Shown here: positions 16,962 through 26,162 of the stretch, piece by piece
Position numbering within the stretch: the first letter of the stretch is position 1
Layout of the letters: each line of letters starts with the position of its first letter
Program-made: the position numbers and the translations under genes
Origin: Spirosoma endbachense
Lineage (GTDB): Bacteria > Bacteroidota > Bacteroidia > Cytophagales > Spirosomataceae
Assembly: GCF_010233585.1 (NCBI RefSeq)
Contig: NZ_CP045997.1
Coordinates: forward strand, 1,701,749-1,765,748
Reading direction: 5' to 3'
DNA length: 64,000 bases
Notes under the pieces: model-generated
What the model saw: only the letters and a program-made list of their open reading frames with translations
What the model was told of the DNA's origin: nothing
Databases searched by the model: none

Positions 16962-18392
16962 TCACAAATACTTCACAACCAGACTTATCAGCTTTTTCAC
17001 CTTATCCGTGTATGGCGGATATAGAAATTTCATCGTGCCAAAATCCCGTTGCATTACCCCTCTTTGATTCGAAAACTCCTGAAAACTAAAAAATCCATTT
17101 GATTTACCCAAACCGCTGTTGTTGACTCCACCAAAGGGGAGTTCAACATTACCAAACTGAAGAAGTGTATCGTTTATGACCGTATCTCCTGCTGACGTCC
17201 GATCCAGAATGTACTGTGTATTCTTCCGATTATGGCTATGTATGTAGAGCGCCAGCGGCTTTTCTCGTTGGTTAATGATCTGGAGGGCCTGGTCGAGCGT
17301 TGAATACGAAAGAACGGGCAGTATTGGGCCAAAAATCTCATCCTGCATTACCCGCATATCGTCCGTTACGTTCTCCAGTACGGTAGGTTCAATGAAATGC
17401 TGATCGGCGTTCATTTTGCCACCCACCGTTACGGTCGCCCCTTTTTCTACAGCATCGTCAAGCAACGCACGGAGACGTTGAAAATGCCGGCTGTTCACAA
17501 TTCGGGCGTAACTGTCCGACTGTTCAACCGGTTTGCCATCAGGACTATACATACTCGCCAGGGCATCCCGAAAAGCCTGCATAAAAGGCTCCTTAATGGA
17601 ATCGTGCACCAGCAAATAATCAGGTGCAATGCAGGTTTGACCATTGTTCAGGCACTTGCCCCACGCCAACTGCCCGGCCGCCTGTTTGATTGTGGCCGAC
17701 TCATCGACAATAGCGGGCGATTTGCCACCAAGTTCGAGCGTGACCGATGCCAGATGCTTTGCAGCAGCGGTCATCACAATGCGTCCAACAGCAGGGCTTC
17801 CTGTAAAAAAAATATGGTTGAAGGGGAGTTGCAATAAGGCCTGGGCTATCGTTTCGTTACCTTCAAAAACAGCTACCTCTTTTACCGGAAACAGGTCCGT
17901 GATCATTTGTTTGATCAGCCCAGCCGTATGAGGTGTTAATTCTGAAGGCTTCAAAATGACCACATTTCCGGCGGCAATGGCTGATACCAGCGGCCGGATA
18001 GACAACACAAACGGGTAGTTCCACGGTGCCATAATCAGCACATTACCTTTGGGTTCATGGTGTAGCGAACTCTTCGTACCAACCAGGCTTAAGGGCGTTG
18101 GTAGCCGTTGTGGTTTCATCCAGTGGGCCAGGTGCCGGATTGTATGTTTAATCTCTGCCTGAAGTGCTAATAATTCGCCAATCATTACTTCGGCAGCGGG
18201 CTTACGAAAGTCCTCATACATAACCCGCTGAATATCGGCTTCATGATCCTTTACCCACGTCTGTATGCGCCGGATTCGTTCAATACGCTGGTCGACAGTC
18301 GTAAGCGCCATCTGGGGGGCGTATTGGCGTTGAGCATCAAAAACCGCCTTCAATTCGTTGCTAAGGTCGGTTTCAGAAAGTAGGGTGTTCAT
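16962..18392 (-). CDS. NAD(P)-dependent aldehyde dehydrogenase, class 3-like
   Basis: The 476-aa protein has all aldehyde dehydrogenase landmarks: the cofactor motif with MAPWNYPF at about 121-128, FFTGSPAVGR at 195-204, catalytic Glu220 in TLELGGKSP, catalytic Cys254 in NNGQTCIAPDY, and the late EIFGPILPV and LPFGGVNNSGLG motifs. The short N-terminus, absence of an extended oligomerisation arm and a basic hydrophobic C-terminus (KVKKLISLVVKYL) point to the class 3 group that oxidises fatty or aromatic aldehydes, sometimes membrane associated. It is monocistronic, divergent from the XRE regulator gene, which might control it (inference from position). Confidence 0.95.
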   Translation of the reverse strand: MNTLLSETDLSNELKAVFDAQRQYAPQMALTTVDQRIERIRRIQTWVKDHEADIQRVMYEDFRKPAAEVMIGELLALQAEIKHTIRHLAHWMKPQRLPTPLSLVGTKSSLHHEPKGNVLIMAPWNYPFVLSIRPLVSAIAAGNVVILKPSELTPHTAGLIKQMITDLFPVKEVAVFEGNETIAQALLQLPFNHIFFTGSPAVGRIVMTAAAKHLASVTLELGGKSPAIVDESATIKQAAGQLAWGKCLNNGQTCIAPDYLLVHDSIKEPFMQAFRDALASMYSPDGKPVEQSDSYARIVNSRHFQRLRALLDDAVEKGATVTVGGKMNADQHFIEPTVLENVTDDMRVMQDEIFGPILPVLSYSTLDQALQIINQREKPLALYIHSHNRKNTQYILDRTSAGDTVINDTLLQFGNVELPFGGVNNSGLGKSNGFFSFQEFSNQRGVMQRDFGTMKFLYPPYTDKVKKLISLVVKYL

Positions 18393-18467
18393 GTCTAATA
18401 CCAGGCGAATTTAATTGAGCCAAAAGAATACTTTAAAAGTACAAATAATTGACCAGAAAGGCTGATA

Positions 18468-18499
18468 TTGGCATTTATATCGTGAATCGTCTATCTTAG
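18468..18499 (+). promoter_or_regulatory. Candidate promoter for the XRE regulator gene
   Basis: TTGG (18468-18471) and TATCTTAG (18492-18499, one mismatch to TAnnTTTG) are separated by 20 bp. The predicted transcript starts about 20 bp before the ATG at 18525. Confidence 0.4.
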
Positions 18500-18524
18500 C
18501 TAAAACTTTAGCAAACCCGACCGG

Positions 18525-19730
18525 ATGACGCTCGTCAGTGACAACATCCGCTACCTGCGTAAACTCAACGGACTAACGCAGGAGCAGTTTTCCAGAAAAA
18601 TCAACATAAAACGTTCGTTATTAGGTGCGTACGAAGAAGGACGTGCCAACCCGAACCAGCAGAATATTCAGGCAATCGCCAAAGCCTTCAATACAACAGT
18701 TGAATTACTTACCCGGCAGGATCTGCGTAAAATCCGCGAAACGCCGAGTCTTAGCATTCCTCTCGGACAGTCAAACAAAACAGTCGACGCTCGCCCGAAC
18801 CGAAGCGACAGTCCACATATTCGCTCCGACGGTCACCTCGACGCAGGTGATGACGATCCATTCCAGCACCCTGACTTTCCTGATATTTTTTCTCAACCGG
18901 CCAGCAAAACACCCGAACCGCAACCGCTCTCAACGGTTCTGAATAAATACTACCGGCCATCGGAAGAACCTCGCCCTGTTCCGACTCCGCCGGTCATTAC
19001 CGCTCCTGTTCGACCAACGCAGGAAAGGCCCATTCATGAACGGACGCAACCGGTCACTTTTCAGACCACTCAGGATACACCAGCGCCTTCGCCCATGGAT
19101 CGGTTGTTTGGTCAGCCGGATAACCAGCCTGTAACTCCTCCCCCGCCCCGCCAACCGGAGCAACTGACGTTCAACAATGTCTATGAAGGATCAGGGCGGT
19201 ACGGCGATTCGGCTTCGGCTCGCTCAACAGGGGCTGCCCAGGTTATGGCTCCGACCATTTCGATTGTGATGCAATCGCAGTTCGGTGACTATAGCCAGCG
19301 GTATCAGCAATTCGAATTTCTGCACCGCTTGCCCGCCATGCACTTACCTACGTTACCCGACGGTCACTACCGTGCTTTTGAAGCTGGCGACGATTTTGTG
19401 TTTCCGGGGGCATTGCTGATTGGTCAGTTCGTTCGTAGCTGGTTCGAGATTGCCGATGGAAAAATGTACGTCCTCCTCATTCACCATCAGCGTCCTGAAG
19501 GATCAGGAATTGTTTGTCGACGCGTCTACAATCAGGTAAAAATTAAAGGTAGTCTGCTGCTTACTGCCGATAAAGCCGAGATACCCAACCGCGAAGTGGC
19601 TCTGAAAGAAGTGATGGAGGTTTGGGAAATACGGGCCTTCGTCAGCCAGCACATACCGCCACCGGCTCCCAGCACCGACCGGTTGAAACAATTGGTCGAT
19701 GAATTGCGGTTTGAAGTTGATCGCTTATAG
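18525..19730 (+). CDS. XRE-family regulator with Pro-rich linker and degenerate S24-like C-terminal domain
   Basis: The 401-aa protein has an N-terminal Cro/CI helix-turn-helix (residues ~5-60: LRKLNGLTQEQFSRKINIKRSLLGAYEEGRANP), then about 170 residues of low-complexity linker rich in Pro, Gln, Thr and Arg, and a C-terminal globular part (~245-375). The latter has the layout of a LexA/CI-type S24 domain (PAMHLPTLPDGHYRAFEAGDD..., then a beta-rich section with VCRRVYNQVKI). The position where active S24 enzymes carry Ser-Met reads GDDFVF, so the nucleophile seems absent and self-cleavage is unlikely. It may sense a ligand rather than cleave. Divergent from the aldehyde dehydrogenase gene, 132 bp apart. 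Confidence 0.82.
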   Translation: MTLVSDNIRYLRKLNGLTQEQFSRKINIKRSLLGAYEEGRANPNQQNIQAIAKAFNTTVELLTRQDLRKIRETPSLSIPLGQSNKTVDARPNRSDSPHIRSDGHLDAGDDDPFQHPDFPDIFSQPASKTPEPQPLSTVLNKYYRPSEEPRPVPTPPVITAPVRPTQERPIHERTQPVTFQTTQDTPAPSPMDRLFGQPDNQPVTPPPPRQPEQLTFNNVYEGSGRYGDSASARSTGAAQVMAPTISIVMQSQFGDYSQRYQQFEFLHRLPAMHLPTLPDGHYRAFEAGDDFVFPGALLIGQFVRSWFEIADGKMYVLLIHHQRPEGSGIVCRRVYNQVKIKGSLLLTADKAEIPNREVALKEVMEVWEIRAFVSQHIPPPAPSTDRLKQLVDELRFEVDRL

Positions 19731-20066
19731 TCAACCAGTTAGTAGGCCATTGCCTCAGATGAGCAATATTTTAGCTGATTTGGCAAACGTAAACAGCCTG
19801 AAAGAGTTAAATGATAATGAGTTCAATGAGGCTCAGTAAAGTGCTATTCCTGTTGGCGTTAGCTCACGGTTGAACGGTGACTTTACTTTCGTTCTTTCCT
19901 CTTTTTAGTGAGGGCTTTGGTTTGAGGCTTAACAGGCTTTAGACTAGAGCCCTCTTCCTTTGCCAGGAATAGGTTCGTATTTTTGTAACCTTATGACTTT
20001 CACTCAGAGTCGTGCCATGGTTAGGCCACCTCCTACACGAACCGTGTCAAGGCTTTGAACTCTTAT
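19731..20066. other. 336-bp gap with no convincing intact gene
   Basis: The gap between the regulator and truA holds a 26-codon open frame (19759-19839, plus strand, MSNILADLANVNSLKELN...) and, on the minus strand, about 35 codons ending near 19886 that would encode a Lys/Arg-rich tail (KPQTKALTKKRKERK) with no start codon. Both could be decayed remnants. A TATTTTTG element for truA is at 19978-19985. Nothing else is recognised. Confidence 0.4.
19978..19985 (+). promoter_or_regulatory. Candidate -7 element for truA
   Basis: TATTTTTG fits TAnnTTTG. A TTTG lies at 19959-19962 but only 15 bp away, shorter than usual. The start codon is 82 bp downstream. Confidence 0.25.
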
Positions 20067-20828
20067 ATGCGTTATTTTCTTGAATTAGCTTATCGAGGTA
20101 CCAACTATCATGGCTGGCAACGGCAACCAAATGGCCTCAGTGTGCAGGAGGTGGTCGAAAATGCACTGACCATACTATTCAGGCTCCCAGTTGCTATTGT
20201 GGGAAGTGGCCGCACCGACACGGGCGTTCATGCCGGACAACAATTTGCTCATTTTGAAACTGATCAACCACTTCCTGGAAATCTACTTCGATCAATAAAT
20301 AGCCTGATTCCCAACGACATTGCCGTTTACGACTGCTTTCCGGTTCGGTCCGATGATCACGCTCGCTATACAGCTACGTTTCGGTATTATCAATATCAAA
20401 TTATTCGCCGGAAAGATCCTTTTCGGGATGGCTTAGCCTATGTTTTTACGCTACCGCTCGACATCGAGCGGATGAACGAAGCTGCAAACCAACTGCTCCA
20501 TCACACTGATTTTGAAAGCTTTAGTAAAGTAAAAACCGACGTTAAAACGTTCAATTGTCGAATTGACTTTGCCTATTGGGTTACAGACCCGGCGGGAAAT
20601 CTAACGTTTCATATCAAGGCCGACCGTTTTCTGCGGGGCATGGTTCGGGCAGTTGTTGGTACACTGCTGGATGTTGGTCAGGGTCGGCTTAGCATCGATG
20701 AATTTGACCGCATTATTCTTGCCAGAGATCGCAAAAAGGCTGGGCGAGCCGCCCCCGCCGATGGGCTATCGCTGGTTGAAGTGGGATATCCAGCAGAGGT
20801 GTTTGCCCAAAAAGGCAAGGGTAGCTGA
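20067..20828 (+). CDS. truA: tRNA pseudouridine(38-40) synthase TruA
   Basis: Isomerises uridines 38-40 in the anticodon arm of tRNAs. The 253-aa protein from ATG 20067 begins MRYFLELAYRGTNYHGWQRQ, the usual TruA N-terminus, and has the catalytic aspartate Asp51 in GSGRTDTGVHA. Later motifs include RTA-like YTATFRYYQY and the C-terminal FLRGMVRAVVGTLL. A TTG four codons upstream (20055) keeps the frame open, but the ATG matches the family start better. It is followed after 104 bp by a nucleotidyltransferase gene on the same strand. Confidence 0.95.
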   Translation: MRYFLELAYRGTNYHGWQRQPNGLSVQEVVENALTILFRLPVAIVGSGRTDTGVHAGQQFAHFETDQPLPGNLLRSINSLIPNDIAVYDCFPVRSDDHARYTATFRYYQYQIIRRKDPFRDGLAYVFTLPLDIERMNEAANQLLHHTDFESFSKVKTDVKTFNCRIDFAYWVTDPAGNLTFHIKADRFLRGMVRAVVGTLLDVGQGRLSIDEFDRIILARDRKKAGRAAPADGLSLVEVGYPAEVFAQKGKGS

Positions 20829-20932
20829 TCGTGTGAATTGGTGCCATTCCTAACGGCTTATTCTCTCTCCACGATCCTGACTACTCATTTCTTTTTCCTA
20901 CATTCGTCTTTCATCAAAAACAAGTTCTTGCA

Positions 20933-21544
20933 TTGAAAATTGGAACGATCATATTAGCGGCTGGTGCTTCAACACGCATGGGTGGCGAACCGAAGCAATT
21001 ATTAACCTACAAAGGGCAGTCGCTCATTCGTCGGATTACCGATACAGCCCTGGCGCTCCAAACGGGTCCGGTTATTGTGGTGCTGGGGGCCAACCGCGAG
21101 CGAATCGCGCCCGAGTTGGCCAGTCTTCCCATTACCCTTGTAGACAATGAAGCCTGGCAAACAGGAATGGCCTCATCGCTCAAAATGGGTCTTGCGGCAC
21201 TTTATATAACCAATAAAGATATCGATGCCGTCCTGATTCTTCTCACTGACCAACCGCTCGTATCGGTCGGGTTGCTACAGTTTATGCTTGAAACCTACGT
21301 CAGTGAAAATAAGGGCATTGTGGCCTGTCGTTACGATGATCAGTTGGGTGTTCCGGCCCTCTTCGATCGAAAATATATTGAGCAAATGCTGCAACTGGAA
21401 GGCGACAAAGGCGCAAAATGGGTTATTATTAAACACCGGCAGGATTGTGCTGAAGTTCCGTTCGAAGCTGGGGCCATTGATCTGGATTCCAAACGCGATG
21501 TAGAACTGTTTGCGCTGGCGCAGACTGGTGCCACTCCGTCGTGA
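20933..21544 (+). CDS. MobA/MocA-like NTP transferase (probable molybdenum cofactor nucleotidyltransferase)
   Basis: The 203-aa protein opens with IILAAGASTRMGGEPKQLL, the GT-A-type nucleotidyltransferase P-loop-like motif, followed by VIVVLGANRERI, VDNEAWQTGMASSLKMGL and LLTDQPLVS. The last three are typical of the MocA/CTP:molybdopterin cytidylyltransferase group and relatives in xanthine dehydrogenase clusters. It would transfer CMP or GMP to molybdopterin. No molybdoenzyme gene is in this window, so the assignment rests on motifs. The start is TTG at 20933, which places the motif at residues 6-25 as usual; no ATG lies before it in frame. Confidence 0.82.
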   Translation: MKIGTIILAAGASTRMGGEPKQLLTYKGQSLIRRITDTALALQTGPVIVVLGANRERIAPELASLPITLVDNEAWQTGMASSLKMGLAALYITNKDIDAVLILLTDQPLVSVGLLQFMLETYVSENKGIVACRYDDQLGVPALFDRKYIEQMLQLEGDKGAKWVIIKHRQDCAEVPFEAGAIDLDSKRDVELFALAQTGATPS

Positions 21545-21651
21545 AGATGAAGGAAATGTCTATTTTTGCTTCCAGCGAATTGATCTATTTTTACCTAAAC
21601 AGGTTTCACCGATCTGTCCCAACCCTTCAGGCGACTTTATACCCTAACTGA

Positions 21652-23988
21652 ATGAAAAATTACATTACACAGGACCCCTGGTGCATTATTGAAGAGGGGT
21701 TTCACCGTGACTACAACGAGATTACTGAAAGTGTAATGTCCCTGGGCAATGGCAGGCTTGGGCAGCGGGGTAATTTTGAAGAGAAATTTACCGGCAAAAC
21801 ATTGCAGGGCAATTACGTTGCCGGTGTCTATTATCCTGACAAAACCCGCGTCGGCTGGTGGAAGAATGGGTACCCCGAATACTTCGCCAAAGTATTGAAT
21901 GCAGCCAACTGGATTGGTATCGACATCGATATTGAGTATGAATCACTCGACCTCAACCACTGCGAAGTTCGTGATTTCCGGCGGGTGCTCGACATGCAGG
22001 AAGGGTATCTGGAACGCTCGTTTGTGGCGATTCTTAAAAGTGGCAAAGAACTTCAGGTCAATAGCAAGCGGTTTTGCTCGATTGTTGACGACGAAGCCGG
22101 GGTTATCCGCTACGCGATCAAGCCACTCAATTTCGACGCCAAGATTACCATTACACCTTATATCGATGGGGCGATTCGCAATCGCGATGCCAATTACGAC
22201 GAAACGTTCTGGGACGAAGTGCGGAAGGAAACTGGCTACGGAGAGGCTTACATTGAACTTCGGACCCGTAAAACCGGCTTTCACGTTGCCACGGGTATGT
22301 CCATCGAGATTGAGCAGGACGGTGTTAAAATCGATTATCAATCGCAGCCGATCAAGTACGAAAAGTACGTAGCCAATCGCATGACGCTCGACTGTCAGCA
22401 GGGCCAGGAAACGGTCATTTATAAATACGCCGTCAATCTGTCGTCACTCAACTACGATCCGGATACGATTCTACTGGAAGCCCGTCAGAGCATGCAACGA
22501 ATTACGCGGAAAGGATTCGACAAGATGCTGTTCGAGCAGATGCAGGCCTGGGCCGATAAGTGGAAAATGAACGACATCGTCATTGACGGCGATGTTGCCG
22601 CTCAGCAAGGCATTCGGTTTAACATTTTTCAGCTCAACCAGACCTATACCGGCGAAGACGAACGACTAAACATCGGACCCAAAGGATTTACGGGTGAAAA
22701 ATACGGTGGCTCAACCTACTGGGATACCGAAGCATATTGTCTCCCGTTTTACCTCTCCACTGCCGACCAGAAAGTAGCCAAGAACCTGCTGGTTTATCGT
22801 TACAAGCAACTGGGGAAAGCCATCGAAAACGCGCAAAAGTTAGGTTTTCGGGCCGGAGCTGCCCTGTATCCGATGGTGACCATGAACGGCGAAGAATGCC
22901 ATAACGAATGGGAGATTACGTTCGAGGAAATTCATCGCAACGGAGCCATCGCCTACGCCATATACGACTATGTTCGCTATACGGGCGACGAGCAGTATCT
23001 TGTTGAGTATGGCCTGGAGGTACTGATTGCCATCAGCCGATTCTGGAGCCAGCGCGTACATTGGTCAAAGGCCAAACAGCAGTACGTGATGCTTGGGGTA
23101 ACGGGGCCGAATGAGTACGAAAACAACGTCAATAACAACTGGTATACCAACTACATTGCAGCCTGGACACTTCGGTACACCATTGAGGCAATCGAAAAAG
23201 TAAAAGTCCTTGATGCTGAAAAATATGGAGATCTGATCGATCGAATACACTTTCGCGAAGAGAAGGAAATGGCTACCGTTCGGCAGATTGTCGAGAAAAT
23301 ATACCTGCCGAAAGACGATGAACGAGGTGTTTTTCTGCAACAGGAAGGCTTTCTGGATAAAGATCTCATGCCCGTTACTGACATCCCGAAAGGGCAGCGC
23401 CCGATCAATCAGCACTGGTCATGGGATCGGATTTTACGGTCGTGTTTTATCAAGCAGGCCGATGTGCTTCAGGGCCTGTACTTCTTTGAAGATGAATTTG
23501 ATACGGAAACGCTCAAGCGAAATTTTGACTTCTACGAACCCATGACGGTTCATGAATCATCGCTATCGCCCTGTGTTCATAGCATTCAGGCTTCGAAGTT
23601 AGGCATGCGGGAGAAAGCCTATGAAATGTACCTCCGCACAGCCCGGCTCGATCTGGATGACTACAACAACGACACCGAAGACGGCTGCCACATTACGAGC
23701 ATGGCCGGAACCTGGCTGGCAGTCGTGAAAGGCTTCGGCGGTCTGCGTGTAGAGCAGGAACAAGGGGCCGATTCGCAGCTTGTTTTAAACCCCTATTGCC
23801 CTGATCAATGGCAATCGCTGGCGTTCAAGATCAGATTTCGGAGCGCGTTGCTGCAAATCACGACAACCCAGACGGACGTAACAGTAAAAAACTTTTCGGC
23901 ACAGCCGGTTACCCTCAACTTACACGGCAAAGCCCTAACAATCAAGGGCCAAAATCAGCAGACAGTGAGTCTGAAAGGAAAGTCCTGA
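21652..23988 (+). CDS. GH65 family glycoside phosphorylase (maltose/kojibiose/trehalose phosphorylase type)
   Basis: The 778-aa protein has the GH65 layout: N-terminal beta-sandwich (DPWCIIEEGFHRDYNEITESVMSLGNGRLGQRG), helical linker, (alpha/alpha)6 barrel and small C-terminal sheet. The general acid is Glu488 in VTGPNEYENNV, at practically the same number as in the well-studied Lactobacillus maltose phosphorylase. The phosphate-binding region is near HWSWDRILRSCFIKQADVL, with KQADVL conserved. Such enzymes cleave alpha-glucosyl disaccharides with inorganic phosphate, giving beta-glucose 1-phosphate. The exact disaccharide cannot be told. No signal peptide, so cytoplasmic. No beta-phosphoglucomutase or transporter is next to it. 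A perfect 17-bp hairpin ends the transcript. Confidence 0.92.
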   Translation: MKNYITQDPWCIIEEGFHRDYNEITESVMSLGNGRLGQRGNFEEKFTGKTLQGNYVAGVYYPDKTRVGWWKNGYPEYFAKVLNAANWIGIDIDIEYESLDLNHCEVRDFRRVLDMQEGYLERSFVAILKSGKELQVNSKRFCSIVDDEAGVIRYAIKPLNFDAKITITPYIDGAIRNRDANYDETFWDEVRKETGYGEAYIELRTRKTGFHVATGMSIEIEQDGVKIDYQSQPIKYEKYVANRMTLDCQQGQETVIYKYAVNLSSLNYDPDTILLEARQSMQRITRKGFDKMLFEQMQAWADKWKMNDIVIDGDVAAQQGIRFNIFQLNQTYTGEDERLNIGPKGFTGEKYGGSTYWDTEAYCLPFYLSTADQKVAKNLLVYRYKQLGKAIENAQKLGFRAGAALYPMVTMNGEECHNEWEITFEEIHRNGAIAYAIYDYVRYTGDEQYLVEYGLEVLIAISRFWSQRVHWSKAKQQYVMLGVTGPNEYENNVNNNWYTNYIAAWTLRYTIEAIEKVKVLDAEKYGDLIDRIHFREEKEMATVRQIVEKIYLPKDDERGVFLQQEGFLDKDLMPVTDIPKGQRPINQHWSWDRILRSCFIKQADVLQGLYFFEDEFDTETLKRNFDFYEPMTVHESSLSPCVHSIQASKLGMREKAYEMYLRTARLDLDDYNNDTEDGCHITSMAGTWLAVVKGFGGLRVEQEQGADSQLVLNPYCPDQWQSLAFKIRFRSALLQITTTQTDVTVKNFSAQPVTLNLHGKALTIKGQNQQTVSLKGKS

Positions 23989-24006
23989 GAAAGACCTCTA
24001 GTCAGC

Positions 24007-24051
24007 ATAAACAGGGAAACCCGTCAACATCTGGCGGGTTTCCCTGTTTAT
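24007..24051 (+). terminator. Strong hairpin after the GH65 gene
   Basis: A perfect 17-bp stem (24007-24023 with 24035-24051) and an 11-nt loop start 19 bp after the stop codon. The stem is GC-rich in its apical half. There is no long T run after it, so efficiency as an intrinsic terminator is uncertain. Confidence 0.7.
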
Positions 24052-24117
24052 ACGCGTCGAATTCAATCAAAAAAATACCGATAAAATCACCTGTTTATGA
24101 ATACACCATCAAATAAT

Positions 24118-24125
24118 TACATTTG
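24118..24125 (+). promoter_or_regulatory. Candidate -7 element for the histidine kinase operon
   Basis: TACATTTG matches TAnnTTTG exactly, 33 bp before the ATG at 24158. A TTTA sits 20 bp upstream in place of the -33 TTTG. Confidence 0.35.
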
Positions 24126-24157
24126 TTGAAGCCTCTTTAATCAACGTCAACTAAACT

Positions 24158-26125
24158 ATGCAGGTCCGTTTGATTTATCTGGTTATTTTTTTTTCTACCT
24201 GGCTATTTTTCAGTATCAACAGCCATGCCCAGTCCTTGCCGAATCCTACCGATACCAGCTATGTGATGACTTTGCTGAAAAAAGGAGAAGCCATTGAAAC
24301 AAAGCAGGCGACCACGGCGCTGGCTCATTATCAGAATGCATATGAGTTCTCAAAAAAAATAAACTATACAAAGGGATATTTTGAGAGTGTTCGACTCATG
24401 GCCTATCTGCTGAATAACCTCGGTCGGCACGACGAAGCCAGAAAAATTGCCCAAAATGCGCTACAGAAAGCCAGGCAGGATACCTCCAAGCGGAACCTTG
24501 GCCTGAGTTATTTTGCCTTAGCGAATACCGCCCTGTTTTCGGGCCGGTTTGCCGAAGCCATTCCAAATTATCGACAGGCAGCGCATTTCATGCAGCTTAT
24601 CGGCAAATTAAAAAATGTGGCCGTTATCAATCAGAATTTAGGGTATATCTATGAGCAACAGCGGATGTATCCGCAGGCGCTGGACCATTATAAGCGAGCG
24701 CTGGCATTCGATAGTACGGATAAACAGGACCCTCGCTCGATTGCTTCCGATTATTTCAGCATTGCCAATCTTCTCAGTAAACAGGACAAATTACGGGAGT
24801 CGCGGGTGTATTATTTAATGGCTCGACAATGGATTGATCCTAAAAACGACCTTGATTTCATGATCAATCTCTACAATAATCTTGGCTACCAATACAGTGC
24901 TGAAGCGAACTATGATTCGGCTTTATACTATCAGCGGGAAGGACTCCGAATGAGTCGACAGCTCGGAAATCCCAGGCATGAGCTGCACATGCTGATGTCG
25001 CTGGCGCAAACGAACAATCGAATGAAGCAATTTGCGCGGGCTATACCTCTACTGGATGAATCATACGCTATCGCAAAGAAGAATCAGGTTGGCTTAGCCG
25101 AACTCGCTAATATTTATCGGGAATATGCCATAACAACCGAAGGTCTTCATGCCTACAAAGCCTGCGCCGAGTGGCTCGATAAGTATGTTGGGGCAAAGGA
25201 TTCGCTCAACAATCAGGAAACGAAAGAGTTGCTGGCAAGTTATGAACTCCAGCTTAAGCAAGCGGAAGCCCGCCAGAAAATCGCCGGAAAACAACACCAG
25301 ATTGATCGGCTGGAGCAGCAACACCAGCGTCAGAACTTATGGCTATTAATTGCGGGACTGATCATTTTGGCCGCAATTGGCAGTCTGTTCTTCGCCTATC
25401 TTTACGCGAAACAACGCCAGCGAACAGCCAACAATGCGCTATTAGCTGCCCAGCGGGAGCACGAACTGGTAGCCATACAGTCGGAATTACAGGGCCAACA
25501 GAAAGAGCGGCTCCGGATTTCCAAAGAAATGCACGATGATCTGGGGGCATCTTTAACGGCCATTGGGCTATTGAGCGAAGTTGTTAAAACCCGAATGGGA
25601 CCAAACACTACCCCCGAAATAGAGAAAATTTCGAGCATCTCATCCGATATGGTCACGTCCATGAATGAGATTATCTGGTCACTGAACACCAAAAATGACA
25701 GTCTGAACGGCCTGATCGCCTATACACGATCCTACGCCAGTGAATTCATCGACAATACTTCGCTTAGTCTGAAAACGGATGTCGAAGAATCACCCCTTGA
25801 AATTCCGATGAGGGGTGCCGACCGTCGGAATGTGTTCCTGACGGTAAAAGAAGCCCTGAACAACGCCGTTAAACATGCACAGGCTACACAGGTAAGGCTC
25901 ATGATCCATCCACAATCCGGCCAGCTCCTGATCGAAGTATGCGACAATGGACACGGGTTTGTGTCGAATGAAAAGACTAGTTTGCGGAACGGATTGGGTA
26001 ATATGCAGAACCGCATGGCCGAATCGGGCGGAACCTGCGAAATTTCGTCATCACCAGCGGGAACCTGCGTAAAAATCAGTTATCCCTATCCAACCGTTTC
26101 GATGAAGAAAATAATGCAACTGTAG
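24158..26125 (+). CDS. Membrane sensor histidine kinase with periplasmic TPR domain
   Basis: The 655-aa protein has a signal peptide (to about 25), a periplasmic array of tetratricopeptide repeats (~45-345), a coiled coil, one transmembrane helix (~393-416), a HisKA_3 dimerisation region with phospho-acceptor His459 in SKEMHDDLGASL, and a HATPase_c domain with N-box VKEALNNAVKHA at 563-573 and G-box DNGHGF at 596-601. This is the NarL/DegS-type kinase class with a TPR sensor common in Bacteroidota. The adjacent response regulator, 37 bp downstream, is the natural partner. The signal sensed is unknown; TPRs suggest a protein or peptide ligand. Confidence 0.93.
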   Translation: MQVRLIYLVIFFSTWLFFSINSHAQSLPNPTDTSYVMTLLKKGEAIETKQATTALAHYQNAYEFSKKINYTKGYFESVRLMAYLLNNLGRHDEARKIAQNALQKARQDTSKRNLGLSYFALANTALFSGRFAEAIPNYRQAAHFMQLIGKLKNVAVINQNLGYIYEQQRMYPQALDHYKRALAFDSTDKQDPRSIASDYFSIANLLSKQDKLRESRVYYLMARQWIDPKNDLDFMINLYNNLGYQYSAEANYDSALYYQREGLRMSRQLGNPRHELHMLMSLAQTNNRMKQFARAIPLLDESYAIAKKNQVGLAELANIYREYAITTEGLHAYKACAEWLDKYVGAKDSLNNQETKELLASYELQLKQAEARQKIAGKQHQIDRLEQQHQRQNLWLLIAGLIILAAIGSLFFAYLYAKQRQRTANNALLAAQREHELVAIQSELQGQQKERLRISKEMHDDLGASLTAIGLLSEVVKTRMGPNTTPEIEKISSISSDMVTSMNEIIWSLNTKNDSLNGLIAYTRSYASEFIDNTSLSLKTDVEESPLEIPMRGADRRNVFLTVKEALNNAVKHAQATQVRLMIHPQSGQLLIEVCDNGHGFVSNEKTSLRNGLGNMQNRMAESGGTCEISSSPAGTCVKISYPYPTVSMKKIMQL

Positions 26126-26162
26126 TATAGCGTTGAACGAATAAATCGATGAATATTGCCGA

